In this document: positions 47,301-55,796 of the stretch, piece after piece
How positions within the stretch are numbered: the first letter of the stretch is position 1
Layout of the letters: every line of letters starts with the position of its first letter
Source: Rikenellaceae bacterium DTU049
GTDB taxonomy: Bacteria > Bacteroidota > Bacteroidia > Bacteroidales > DTU049
Length of the DNA stretch: 56,118 nt
Direction: 5' to 3'
NCBI GenBank assembly: GCA_001513285.1
Contig: LFTI01000070.1
Location: 305 to 56,422, forward strand
Notes under the pieces: model-generated
Databases searched by the model: none
Told to the model about the DNA's origin: nothing
The model's input: the letters and a program-made list of their open reading frames with translations, nothing else
Position numbers and translations under genes: made by a program

Positions 47301-47560
47301 ACACCATCTACTTTAGTAATGCAGATCCTTCTTACTACACCATCTACCAGCATTTCACATGCTCCACATTTACCAATTCCACATTCTAAACTCCTTGGTC
47401 TGCCATCTAAACTATGACTATGAATAGGGAATCCAGCTAAATGAAGTGCAGCAGCTATACTGTATCCTTTCCTTCCTTTTACTTTTTGTCCGTTATAGTT
47501 AAATTCTACTTCTTCTACTACAGGAATGTCGAGAATAGGATGTCTTACGATTTCTTTCAT
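44321..47560 (-). CDS. Multi-cofactor FAD oxidoreductase: 2Fe-2S, FAD/NAD, ferredoxin, BFD and DAO fused
   Basis: A 1079-residue chain joins parts that are usually separate subunits. In order: a 2Fe-2S domain with Cys60, 65, 68 and 80 (HcnA or sarcosine-oxidase-alpha N-terminus type); a pyridine-nucleotide-type FAD domain starting AIIGAGPAG (about 118-126); a two-cluster ferredoxin insert (about 455-510; ACNPCVFACP and CTGCLDCVYQCP); a BFD-like 2Fe-2S domain (CHCED...GPCRGKRC, about 608-660); and a D-amino-acid/glycine-oxidase-type FAD domain starting LIAGGGIAGSS (about 705 to the end). This is the make-up of HcnABC or the proline/opine dehydrogenase complexes in one polypeptide. It probably oxidises an amino acid or imino acid and passes electrons through Fe-S centres to an unknown acceptor. 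It has its own -7 element. Confidence 0.85.
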   Translation of the reverse strand: MKEIVRHPILDIPVVEEVEFNYNGQKVKGRKGYSIAAALHLAGFPIHSHSLDGRPRSLECGIGKCGACEMLVDGVVRRICITKVDGVKEVLEIPKDYIPQTKKFPLDQANDLYHTEVAIIGAGPAGLAAREILNDFGVPNIVIDSNENIGGQFLMQTHQFFFFEKDRKYGGKRGFEIATMLAGNDHSNILLNSVVWDIFDNKILGVKNIKTEEIYYIQAEHLIVGTGAVPFIPVFENDDLPGVYTAAVVQKLMNLEHALLGKKILTVGAGNIGYLTSYQLTQAGANVVAIVEAQKSEGGFPVQANRVRRLGIPILTGYTLLKAIPNDDYTAVNGAVIAQADNKFKPISGTEKLIENIDLINICTGLIPDDQLLILGKEVFGNKCHGVGDAIRIGEGTSAVLRGKQAAFEVLADLDIRYNYDDYLAISKEYIDSQQYPIRVLDNPAKPTEARKNKPFVIIDCLYGFACNPCVFACPQNAISKSSTSTVPIIDYDKCTGCLDCVYQCPGLAIVGFNINKNKIFIPTEHFLEENSQVYLVDNYANKIAEGEIEKILIKPNKTNVARVRIDNVLSDADITNIRGLIPKNQYPDKLILKQYDEVVEIEDPYVCHCEDITYNEILDFVGDRKFVSVMDVKHNTRLGMGPCRGKRCIRRLKLKLSSDGITLVGDATPRGPLSNQILIGELYPHNVKENIIPIGTKKVIEHRQVKVLIAGGGIAGSSLFRYFAEAGMEPVLINYEKGSSWRNIAGGRPAFSIPELSDIARHNLEIFEELNEYKNINFKPTVYVNFAHDELTYKSLEASKGWSDVYEVSPNEFSKEISPYFNPSLDTYLAAFITRECWQANPGKTVDLIRRIGLEHGGTIYEDATLISVKKKNNKYIAIVKMSNGSYIEFEANHFVNALGGEAEKFANMLNMFPGLYAVRHQAFITRRLPYLGKNGDSLDMLIDRRKIKGFSAVYGQQLHETGQIIGCASPAVDAADSYKDIKLNSKEFFNIISEVFCDWIPMLSSVQFQSVWSGYYTEPRMIVDPENGLFVGLRGQGFMLGQYLAKLYVDKLIGKEVPSYFDELKLTGKGLSETAFK

Positions 47561-47580
47561 ATTATGTATTATTTAATTAG

Positions 47581-47588
47581 CAAAATTA
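47581..47588 (-). promoter_or_regulatory. -7 element before the multi-cofactor flavoprotein
   Basis: The minus strand reads TAATTTTG, followed by CTAATTAAA. It ends 21 bases before the ATG. Confidence 0.5.
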
Positions 47589-47809
47589 ATATATGATATC
47601 CAAACTCCAATATTGTATTGATATTTAAAATTTAATGTATACAGTAGATTAATATCAATAAATAAATTGATTAAAATTAATATAATTATTAATATTATCA
47701 ATATTAATGTTTTTTAATTGACTGAAAACAAATAACATTATAGCAAATCTACTATAGGAAATAGATAGAATAGTTGTTTAGCAATTTAATTTAATATAGT
47801 TCAATTCAA

Positions 47810-47832
47810 TTAGTTATTATATCAATAACTAA
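47810..47832. repeat. 9-bp perfect inverted repeat upstream of the porV-like gene
   Basis: TTAGTTATT and AATAACTAA are separated by the five bases ATATC. No T-tract follows. It lies about 110 bases before the porV-like start and could be an operator, but A/T-rich palindromes also arise by chance. Confidence 0.35.
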
Positions 47833-47939
47833 TTTATTTAGAGAGTAAAATAAGTAGCCATATTTTTTTAAGAGTATAATTTGATTTTTTTAATAAAAAA
47901 TGTTAAATATTTTATAATTTTACAAATAAATTTCTTAAA

Positions 47940-49019
47940 ATGCAAAAGTTAATATTCTGCATTTTACTTTTTTTAAATTCAATTATTATATACTCTCAAG
48001 TGAGAAGTTATACAAATGAATTCCTATATCTAGGAGTAGATGCTAGATCAATGGCTATGAGTAATGCTGTCCTCTCAAGTACTTATAATGCTAATGCTGG
48101 TTATTGGAATCCTGCACTTCTTGTATTTACTCCGAATTATCCACAATTTAGTCTAATGCATGCAGAATATTTTGCTGGTATAGCAAATTATAATTCTTTT
48201 GCTATCAGTTTTCACAAAAAAGATAGTATAGCTTTTGCTTTTTCTTATTTACGTTTTGCAGTAGATGATATCCCCAATACGACTCAATTAATTGACAATA
48301 ATGGTCAAGTACATTATGATAAAATAACTTCTTTCACAGCAGCAGATAATGCTTTTTTATTTAGCATTGGTAAAAAAATTAATCATAAAATACAAATCGG
48401 TGGTACAGTGAAAATCATTAGAAGGGTTATAGGTGATTTCGCTGGAGCATGGGGCTTTGGTCTAGATATCGGAGCTTCTTTTATGAGTGATAGATGGAGA
48501 GCAGGCATAGTAGCTAGAGATATCACATCTACACCTACTTTTTGGTCTTTTTCGCTCAATGACGCTATGAAAGAAGTATTTACACTCACGGGCAATGAAA
48601 TTCCAAACAATAGCTTAGAAATAGGTGTTCCTAGACTGGCCACTAGCATTTGTTATGTACAACCATTATTAAATAATTTTTCTTTGCAACCTGAGTTAGC
48701 TTTGATTTTTACTTTTGATGGACAGAGAAATACGCTGATAAGTAATAAAATATTTAGTATAGAGCCTTCTCTAGGATTGGAAATTGCTTTTAAACAAATG
48801 ATATTTCTCAGAGCAGGAATAGGAAATTTTCAACAAGAAACTTTTCCTAATGGCAAAAAATGGACTATGCAACCTAATATTGGTATCGGGATTGCTATTA
48901 AAAATATATTACAACTAGATTATGCTTATACAGATATAGGAGATAATAGCATCGCATTATATTCTAATGTCATTTCTTTAATTTATCACATTAAAAATCA
49001 CAATCAGGCTTCATTATGA
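47940..49019 (+). CDS. porV: PorV-like type IX secretion outer-membrane protein
   Basis: A 359-residue outer-membrane barrel of the FadL-like PorV/PorQ family. It has a signal peptide (about 1-20, ending in IYSQ) followed by the hallmark LGVDARSMAMSNAVLSS and GYWNPALL near the N-terminus. Alternating strands run to the end (WGFGLDIGASF, IGIGIAIKNILQLDYAYTDIG). PorV binds cargo C-terminal domains and hands them to the PorU sortase. It overlaps the porU-like gene by four bases (ATGA). The pairing with a long PorU means it could be the second paralogue sometimes called PorV2. Confidence 0.85.
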   Translation: MQKLIFCILLFLNSIIIYSQVRSYTNEFLYLGVDARSMAMSNAVLSSTYNANAGYWNPALLVFTPNYPQFSLMHAEYFAGIANYNSFAISFHKKDSIAFAFSYLRFAVDDIPNTTQLIDNNGQVHYDKITSFTAADNAFLFSIGKKINHKIQIGGTVKIIRRVIGDFAGAWGFGLDIGASFMSDRWRAGIVARDITSTPTFWSFSLNDAMKEVFTLTGNEIPNNSLEIGVPRLATSICYVQPLLNNFSLQPELALIFTFDGQRNTLISNKIFSIEPSLGLEIAFKQMIFLRAGIGNFQQETFPNGKKWTMQPNIGIGIAIKNILQLDYAYTDIGDNSIALYSNVISLIYHIKNHNQASL

Positions 49020-52000
49020 AATTTTTTAAGCTTTTTATATTATTATTACTTATCAATAGCTTTACAAATATATCAGCTCAACCTATTGGTAATGAATGGA
49101 TTGACTATCAGAGATATTACTATAAAATAAAAATTACTAGTGAAGGCATATATAGGATTAATTATAATACTCTTATTTCTGCTGGTATACCTATTAATAC
49201 CATTGATCCCAGGTTAATACAAATTTTTCATAATGGAGAGGAACAATATATCTACATTCATGGCGAAAATGATGGATCATTTGATAGCAATGACTTTATA
49301 GAATTTTATGCTAAAGGTAATGATGGTAAAATAGATAAATATTTATATAAAAATCCAAATAATCAAGCAAATGACAATTACAGTTTGATTAATGACACTG
49401 CCACATATTTTCTCACATGGAATACATCACTTAATAATAAACGTCTTTCTTCTTATAAAAACACTAATTATACTTCATATCAAGCAGAATCATATATTTT
49501 TTATAATAATAGAATCGATTATACTAGCTATTATTATCCTGGTGCCATAGATGATGCTGGATTATCAGACTTCGATTATACTCAAGCAGAAGGATGGTTC
49601 GATGCTACAATGAGTACTAATAGTTCTCAACCAGGAGTACCTCAGAATTATTCTAAGCAAATTCAAACCATCCTTCCATATAATTCTGGACCACAATCGA
49701 ATATTAAAATAATGATTACAGGTCAATCTAATTATCTTGGTTATCCACATCATTTAAAAGTTAATTTCCTTTCTACTACTATTGATACCATATTTACTGG
49801 CTACAAAAATATTCTTATCGAAAATAATTTCTCTTCTACTTCTCTATCTAATAATTTGAATATCAATTTCACACTACCTAGTGATCTCGGTGCTCCTATT
49901 GATAGAATAGCTCTATCATATATAGATATTTCATATCCTAGATTGCCTAATTTTAATAATTCTTATATTTTAAAATATAAACTAAAAGATAATGGGCAAT
50001 CAGTGAGATACATACATTTCACTAATGTGGCTGGTAATAATAATGATACTCTCATCACATATGATATTATCAATAATAAAAGAATTTTTTCCACAAAAAA
50101 TAATAATAACGTAGATATATGCATTGAGATGAATGGTAATGATGCTGAATTATTTAGCTCAACAGAGAGCAAAATAAATACCATTTCTCAACTAATTCCT
50201 GTTAATGGCACGGGTAAATTTACAAACTTTCAATCACTAGGGCTCAATAATGTCGATTATATTATTATCACTCATCCCATTTTAATTAACAGTGCAAATA
50301 ATTATGCTAATTATAGATCGATAACTGGCTATTTTCCCATTGTCGTTAATGTTGATGAATTGTATGATCAATTCGCATATGGTATAGGAAAGCACCCATT
50401 AGGTATTCGTAATTTTCTTAGATATACCTTAGCTAACACAGACATAGAAATAAAAGGAGTATTTTTGATTGGTAAGCCATACAAGGCAGGTGAGGGGACT
50501 AGCTACCGTAATAATCCAACTATTTATGCACAAACATTAGTGCCATCTATGGGCAATCCACCTTCAGATCAATTATTTCTATCAGGTATAATTGATACAT
50601 TATATCAACCTGCTATACCTATTGGTCGCTTGGCTGCTCGTACTTCTAATGATGTAGATGTATATCTGCAAAAAGTCATTGATTTCGAAAATGAAATGAA
50701 GCTACCATATAATGCTAACCTACCAATGGACCAACAATGGAGAAAAAAAATCTTACATTTTGCTGGTGGTTCAGATATAAACCAAATGAACCAATTTTTA
50801 ACTTATTTGAACCAATATAAAACAATGATTGAGAATCCTTATTTCGGCGGCAATGTGTGGACCTTTACTAAAAATACTAGCGACCCAATAATTCAAAGTT
50901 TAAGCGATAGCATCAAGTTTCTAGTAGATCACGGAGTAATAATGATGACATTTTTTGGCCACGCTGCTGGTATAGGTTTTGATATCAGCATAGATGATCC
51001 TAGTACGTATAATAACTATAAAAGATATCCTTTTATTTTAGCCAATTCATGCTTTGTAGGTGATTTATTTCAATTAGCTGCTTCTACTAGTGAACAATTT
51101 GTTTTAATTCCTAATAAAGGAATGATTGGATTTTTAGGCACTAACACTGCTTCTTACGCTTCATATTTACATCTTTTTAGCAATAAATTTATTAATCATT
51201 TAGCTTATGAATCATATGGCAAATCTATTGGCGAAATAATGAAAAATACTATAAGAGATATTCAATTGCCTAATGATTATTATAGAAAAATTATTTGCTA
51301 TGATTTTATCCTACATTGCGATCCGGTTATCAGATTAGGAATTGATAGTTTACCAGATTATATGGTTAATAATCAAAGGGTTTTTACTCAACCAAGTATT
51401 ATAAGTAATGAAATAGATTCATTCAAATTATTCGTTGTCGCACATAATTTGGGCAAAGCTATTAATGATTCTATTTTCATAGAAATTATAAGAGATTTTC
51501 CTGATAATACAAGTGAAAATTATATAAAACGAATAGCAGCTCCTTACTATCAAGACACTATCATATTCACTATACCTACCAAAGCTATTAAAAGCATAGG
51601 TATGAATAAATTTAAAATTACGATAGATGCATATAATACTGTTATAGAAAATAATGAAAACAATAATACAACAGAGTACATACTTTGGATTAATTCATAT
51701 GATGCTGTGCCTATCTATCCATATGAATTTGCTGTAATTCCAGATACTTTTGTTACCTTAATAGCTTCTTCAGGCAATCCTTTTCCATCATTGAATAAAT
51801 ATATTTTCGAGATAGACACTACAATATATTTTAATAGCCCATTTAAGCTACAAAGTCCTATTATAGAACAATCTGGAGGAATCATACAATGGCAATTACC
51901 ATTTGATATGTTACTATTGCCAGACAGCACAGTTTATTATTGGAGAGTGAAAACAATATCATCATCCTATTGGAGAAATAGTTCTTTTCAATTCATAAAA

Positions 52001-54064
52001 AATAAAAGAGGTTGGGGACAAGCACATTTCTTTCAATTCGAAAATAACGATTACGTTTATATGACTACTCATAGACCTACCAGAAGCTTTAACTACATAA
52101 ACACAATAGTAAATATAGCAGCTAAAACTGGCTATTATCCTTATATTCCTTGGTATGAGGAATGGTATAAAATCAATAATGCATTAATAGGACAATGGTC
52201 TTGTACTAATAATAGTGGTCATGGTATGAAATTCGCTGTTTTTGATACTATTTCTGTAAATCCTTGGCCTAATACTGACCCAGATAATGACGGTCTCGGT
52301 CCATATGAAGCCCTTAATTGTAGAGATTATGTTTATTATGATTTCGATTTTTTCACTACTGATAGCATATGGCAACAAAGAATGGTAAATTTCATTAATG
52401 CTGTTCCAGATGGATACTATATTTTAGCTTTTAGTCATAGAAATCACAATGCACAAAATTACCCAGAAAATCTCTACCAAGCTTTTGAGAGCTTCGGTTC
52501 TGCTATGATACGTTCTATACCTAATGATCATCCATATATTATTTTTGGTAGAAAAGGATATCCTATCGGCACTGCTGATGAAACGATAGGTTCAGATATT
52601 ACTAGCATCATCACAGATTCATGGAATATAACTACTAAATGGGAAGAAGGTTCCATGCTATCACCATTAATTGGTCCAGCCCAAGAGTGGAATAGTATTC
52701 ACTGGCGAGTACGTAGTTTAGAGAATGGTCCCTTAATTGACACTGTGAGATTATTTGTATTAGGTGTGAAAGAAAACGGCACTATAGATACTCTATTTGC
52801 TAACATTAGACCAATAGCAGATTCATTAGATATTTATAATCTAGACCAGCAGATTTCTGCAGATACATATCCATATTTGAAATTACTTATGAAATCTAAA
52901 GATGATGCTCTGCATACAGCACCCCAACCTATACGCTGGCAAATTTTATATACACCAGTTCCAGAAACTGCAATACTTGATTTTACCCAAAATTATTCTT
53001 TTTATAAAGATACTTTGCAAGAGGGAGAAATAGGAAAATTAAAAATATCGACTAAAAATATAAGTTCACAAGATTTCCAAGATTCTCTATGGGTGAAATA
53101 TTGGATTAAAACTAATACCAATGAAATAATAAATTTAGATTTGAGAAAAACTCGCCTCCACCCTGCTAATGATATTTTAACAGATAGTATAAATTTTCAA
53201 ACTATTGGTCTAAATGGTATCAATCAACTATGGGTAGAGTTTAATCCAATTAATCCTCTCACAAATAATTATTTCGAACTAGAGCAAACACACATTAATA
53301 ATATTGCTAATATTCCTTTTTTTGTTAGCAAAGACAAAATAAATCCTTTATTAGACGTTACTTTCGATGGAGTGCACATATTAAATGGAGATATTGTAAG
53401 TGCAGAACCACATATTAAAATTACTGTAAGAGATGAAAATAAATTCCTAAAATTAGATGATACCAGTGCTATTACTATTTTCTTAAAAAGACCTAATTCT
53501 ACAGAATATGAAAGAATTTATTTTGTAGAATCTAATGTATATAAATTGCTGTTCACACCTGCTAATGACCCAAATACTAATGTCTGCTATATAGATTGGT
53601 ATGCTAAATTTAATGAAGATGGGGTATATGAATTACGTGTACAAGCTAGAGATCGCAGTAATAATCTAAGTGGCAGCACTGACTATACAATAAAATTTGA
53701 AATTATACAAAAACCTGCTATCACTTATTTAACAAATTGGCCCAATCCATTTAGCACTCAAACACATTTTGTGTTTACTCTCACTGGCAGTAAAGTTCCC
53801 GAATATTTTACTATTCAAATAATGACAATTTCTGGTAAAATTGTAAAAGAAATCACAAGAGATGAATTAGGTCATTTACATATTGGTAGAAATATAACAA
53901 GCTATGCTTGGGATGGTAGAGATATGTATGGCAATTTGTTAGCAAACGGTGTATATCTTTATCGAGTAATAACACAATTAAATGGTGAATCTATAGAACA
54001 TATACAAACAGATTTAGATCAATATTTTACAAAAGGATTTGGTAAAATGGTAATAATCAGATAA
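49016..54064 (+). CDS. porU: PorU-like type IX secretion sortase (C25 gingipain fold)
   Basis: A 1682-residue exported protein. It has a signal peptide (about 1-22), an N-terminal beta domain (EWIDYQRYYYKIKITSEGIY), a C25 peptidase domain with the catalytic pair His649 (FFGHAAG) and Cys679 (ILANSCFVGD), long Ig-like regions (about 780-1550), and a C-terminal FlgD-like sorting domain (about 1590-1682; NWPNPFSTQTHFVFTL ... WDGRD ... GVYLYRV). PorU removes cargo C-terminal signals and attaches A-LPS. Classical PorU is about 1100-1300 residues, so this resembles the longer form called PorU2. It is coupled to the porV-like gene by ATGA. Confidence 0.85.
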   Translation: MKFFKLFILLLLINSFTNISAQPIGNEWIDYQRYYYKIKITSEGIYRINYNTLISAGIPINTIDPRLIQIFHNGEEQYIYIHGENDGSFDSNDFIEFYAKGNDGKIDKYLYKNPNNQANDNYSLINDTATYFLTWNTSLNNKRLSSYKNTNYTSYQAESYIFYNNRIDYTSYYYPGAIDDAGLSDFDYTQAEGWFDATMSTNSSQPGVPQNYSKQIQTILPYNSGPQSNIKIMITGQSNYLGYPHHLKVNFLSTTIDTIFTGYKNILIENNFSSTSLSNNLNINFTLPSDLGAPIDRIALSYIDISYPRLPNFNNSYILKYKLKDNGQSVRYIHFTNVAGNNNDTLITYDIINNKRIFSTKNNNNVDICIEMNGNDAELFSSTESKINTISQLIPVNGTGKFTNFQSLGLNNVDYIIITHPILINSANNYANYRSITGYFPIVVNVDELYDQFAYGIGKHPLGIRNFLRYTLANTDIEIKGVFLIGKPYKAGEGTSYRNNPTIYAQTLVPSMGNPPSDQLFLSGIIDTLYQPAIPIGRLAARTSNDVDVYLQKVIDFENEMKLPYNANLPMDQQWRKKILHFAGGSDINQMNQFLTYLNQYKTMIENPYFGGNVWTFTKNTSDPIIQSLSDSIKFLVDHGVIMMTFFGHAAGIGFDISIDDPSTYNNYKRYPFILANSCFVGDLFQLAASTSEQFVLIPNKGMIGFLGTNTASYASYLHLFSNKFINHLAYESYGKSIGEIMKNTIRDIQLPNDYYRKIICYDFILHCDPVIRLGIDSLPDYMVNNQRVFTQPSIISNEIDSFKLFVVAHNLGKAINDSIFIEIIRDFPDNTSENYIKRIAAPYYQDTIIFTIPTKAIKSIGMNKFKITIDAYNTVIENNENNNTTEYILWINSYDAVPIYPYEFAVIPDTFVTLIASSGNPFPSLNKYIFEIDTTIYFNSPFKLQSPIIEQSGGIIQWQLPFDMLLLPDSTVYYWRVKTISSSYWRNSSFQFIKNKRGWGQAHFFQFENNDYVYMTTHRPTRSFNYINTIVNIAAKTGYYPYIPWYEEWYKINNALIGQWSCTNNSGHGMKFAVFDTISVNPWPNTDPDNDGLGPYEALNCRDYVYYDFDFFTTDSIWQQRMVNFINAVPDGYYILAFSHRNHNAQNYPENLYQAFESFGSAMIRSIPNDHPYIIFGRKGYPIGTADETIGSDITSIITDSWNITTKWEEGSMLSPLIGPAQEWNSIHWRVRSLENGPLIDTVRLFVLGVKENGTIDTLFANIRPIADSLDIYNLDQQISADTYPYLKLLMKSKDDALHTAPQPIRWQILYTPVPETAILDFTQNYSFYKDTLQEGEIGKLKISTKNISSQDFQDSLWVKYWIKTNTNEIINLDLRKTRLHPANDILTDSINFQTIGLNGINQLWVEFNPINPLTNNYFELEQTHINNIANIPFFVSKDKINPLLDVTFDGVHILNGDIVSAEPHIKITVRDENKFLKLDDTSAITIFLKRPNSTEYERIYFVESNVYKLLFTPANDPNTNVCYIDWYAKFNEDGVYELRVQARDRSNNLSGSTDYTIKFEIIQKPAITYLTNWPNPFSTQTHFVFTLTGSKVPEYFTIQIMTISGKIVKEITRDELGHLHIGRNITSYAWDGRDMYGNLLANGVYLYRVITQLNGESIEHIQTDLDQYFTKGFGKMVIIR

Positions 54065-54224
54065 ATGTGAAACTATTTTATTGAATAAGCAATTAAAAAA
54101 CTAGCTTTCTTCGAGTCATTTGGCCTATCAAATATCTAATATTAGAATTATTTTGTTCAATTTTTATTACGCTTAACATCTATAATTGCGACCTCTACAA
54201 AAGTGATAGCTAATGTTAACATTC

Positions 54225-55037
54225 TCAATAATCTTTATCTATTGGTGATTTTTTATCTGTTAAATAAAATTGTTTAAAAACAGTATTATGAAACATTTTT
54301 CGCTTTAAAATTATTAAATTATAAAATAGAGGTACTTTATTTTTTTCAATTAAATTTTTAATTTTATAACCCCAACTATCTGTAGGAACATAACCAATAG
54401 ATGAAGCAAAAGGTTTTAATTTAATTATTACAGGATATAAAACCCTTAATTGAGCAAATGCATTATTATTATAATAATTATTCCAGTTATCCATTGTAAA
54501 TAATTTTTGATATAGTTTCAAATTTATAAAGTTTTCAGCTACCTTGCGAGGCAAAATATAAGCAGCACCACCTACTAATCCATCTAATTGCAATGGATAA
54601 GCTAATATTTTATTATTAATTTTTTCACTATTTACTGTACTTATACCAATTTTATATGAACTGTTAACTGTACGATAATCTAGTAAAATAACTTCATTAT
54701 CTCTAATTTTTTGCTCTAATTTTTCTAAAATTTCTGAAATATTTTTAGGTAATATAACGTCATCTTCTAAAAATAATGCTGACTTTTCATCTGTTTTTAA
54801 AAATTCATTATAAGCTATTTCTCTTGACATTTTATTAGCTGTATTGCCAATATTAATAGAAGAAAATATTTTATTTAAATCATCTAACATATAATAGTTT
54901 CTGATTTCATCTTTAGAAATTTCTTTTTTATCTATTGCATCTACTATTTTATAGTCTAGATTTAAAGTCCTTAAATGTGAATTAATATACTCATACCTTT
55001 GTTTATTTGATTTAAGTGCAGTTACATAAACTTTCAT
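54225..55037 (-). CDS. Glycosyltransferase family 25 protein
   Basis: A 270-residue cytoplasmic enzyme of LPS or glycan synthesis. The GT25 layout is clear: an N-terminal KVYVTALKSNKQRYEYINSHL, YKIVDAIDKKEIS, SREIAYNEFLKTDEKSALFLEDDV with the metal-binding EDD, then GGAAYILPRKVAENF. The acceptor sugar is unknown. Its nearness to type IX sortase genes, whose product attaches A-LPS, may be coincidence. It has a -7 element directly upstream. Confidence 0.85.
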   Translation of the reverse strand: MKVYVTALKSNKQRYEYINSHLRTLNLDYKIVDAIDKKEISKDEIRNYYMLDDLNKIFSSINIGNTANKMSREIAYNEFLKTDEKSALFLEDDVILPKNISEILEKLEQKIRDNEVILLDYRTVNSSYKIGISTVNSEKINNKILAYPLQLDGLVGGAAYILPRKVAENFINLKLYQKLFTMDNWNNYYNNNAFAQLRVLYPVIIKLKPFASSIGYVPTDSWGYKIKNLIEKNKVPLFYNLIILKRKMFHNTVFKQFYLTDKKSPIDKDY

Positions 55038-55070
55038 TGGTTTTATACTATTTAATAAAAATATCTTTTA

Positions 55071-55078
55071 CAAAAATA
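55071..55078 (-). promoter_or_regulatory. -7 element before the GT25 gene
   Basis: The minus strand reads TATTTTTG. It ends 34 bases before the ATG. Confidence 0.4.
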
Positions 55079-55205
55079 GCAATTATTAATAAATTATTAC
55101 TATTAAACGACTAAAATGAAAAAATCTAATAAATAAAGATATATCAGTTAAAATTATATTTAAAATAATAGTTTTAATCGAAATGAATTGTCTTATCTAA
55201 TAATG

Positions 55206-55559
55206 CTATTTAAAAGACATCTTATACAATTCATTATACAAGCTATCCAATAAATCTGTATCATTATTAAAAGAAATGTTTTTTAATATTTCTTGTAATT
55301 GGCTATCATTTATATTGTGTTTTTTCATTACTGCACTATAAATATAACGAGATAAATCTTTATCTGACATGACATCATATGGTGTGATATATCTAATTTG
55401 AGAAATTAAATATTCTGCAGAATACATATCTTTCAAAATTGCATAAATTGAATCTTGATTCTTTGGAATATTCTCATTATTTGTCTCAATATTTCTATTA
55501 TTACAGCTATAAAAAACAAATATAAATGGTATTATAAAATAAAATAATTTTTTATACAT
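55206..55559 (-). CDS. DUF4296-like lipoprotein
   Basis: A 117-residue lipoprotein. The signal peptide ends in a lipobox-like FVFYSCNN, making Cys19 the probable lipidated residue. The remainder is helical, with DSIYAILKDMYSAEYLISQIRY and LSRYIYSAVMKKHNINDSQL, as in DUF4296 proteins of Bacteroidota. The function is unknown. It begins only about 10 bases after the rRNA terminator, so it needs its own promoter or relies on read-through. Confidence 0.75.
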   Translation of the reverse strand: MYKKLFYFIIPFIFVFYSCNNRNIETNNENIPKNQDSIYAILKDMYSAEYLISQIRYITPYDVMSDKDLSRYIYSAVMKKHNINDSQLQEILKNISFNNDTDLLDSLYNELYKMSFK

Positions 55560-55569
55560 AAGTAAAAAA

Positions 55570-55601
55570 ATTAAAAAAAAGTCCGCTTTAGAGCGGACTT
55601 T
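55570..55601 (-). terminator. Terminator of the rRNA operon
   Basis: AAAGTCCGCT and AGCGGACTTT form a perfect 10-bp stem with the 4-base loop TTAG (plus strand). On the minus strand the hairpin is followed by a T-tract. It lies just after the 5S gene. Confidence 0.9.
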
Positions 55602-55614
55602 AGTAAAGATTAAT

Positions 55615-55718
55615 TGGTGGCGACCTACTCTCCCGCCTTAGCAGTACCATCGGCGCTAGTGGGCTTAACGACTCTGTTCGGTATGGTAAGAGGTGATCAC
55701 CACTGCTATAGCCACCAT
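55615..55718 (-). rRNA. rrf: 5S ribosomal RNA
   Basis: About 104 bases. The 5' end TGGTGGC pairs with the 3' end GCCACCA. The internal blocks GTGATCACCTC, ACCGAACAGAGTCGTTAAGCC, GCGCCGATGGTACTG and GGGAGAGTAGGTCG are characteristic. It is downstream of 23S with about 80 bases between. End positions are good to a few bases. Confidence 0.95.
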
Positions 55719-55796
55719 AAATATCTATAACATACTAAATAGGGGTTGGAGAAACCTTGTAAGTTTCAAAAGGGATTAATGTCTTTTTTTTAAAAG

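Larger units (their letters stand above)
47561..47939. other. Gene-free stretch of about 380 bases between divergent genes
   Basis: It holds the minus-strand promoter at 47581-47588 and a perfect 9-bp hairpin (47810-47832), and must carry the promoter for the porV/porU-like pair. No clear TAnnTTTG is visible close to the porV start. It is very A/T-rich with many short inverted AATATT/TTAATA motifs. No RNA gene is evident. Confidence 0.5.

Noticed and set aside
47810-47832. Terminator for the divergent genes at 47.8 kb
   Set aside because: The perfect 9-bp hairpin lacks G/C pairs at its base and has no T-tract; it is noted only as an inverted repeat.
54065-54224. Small gene or RNA between the porU-like and GT25 genes
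   Set aside because: There is no open frame with a plausible start, and no stable hairpin or known RNA motif is visible.
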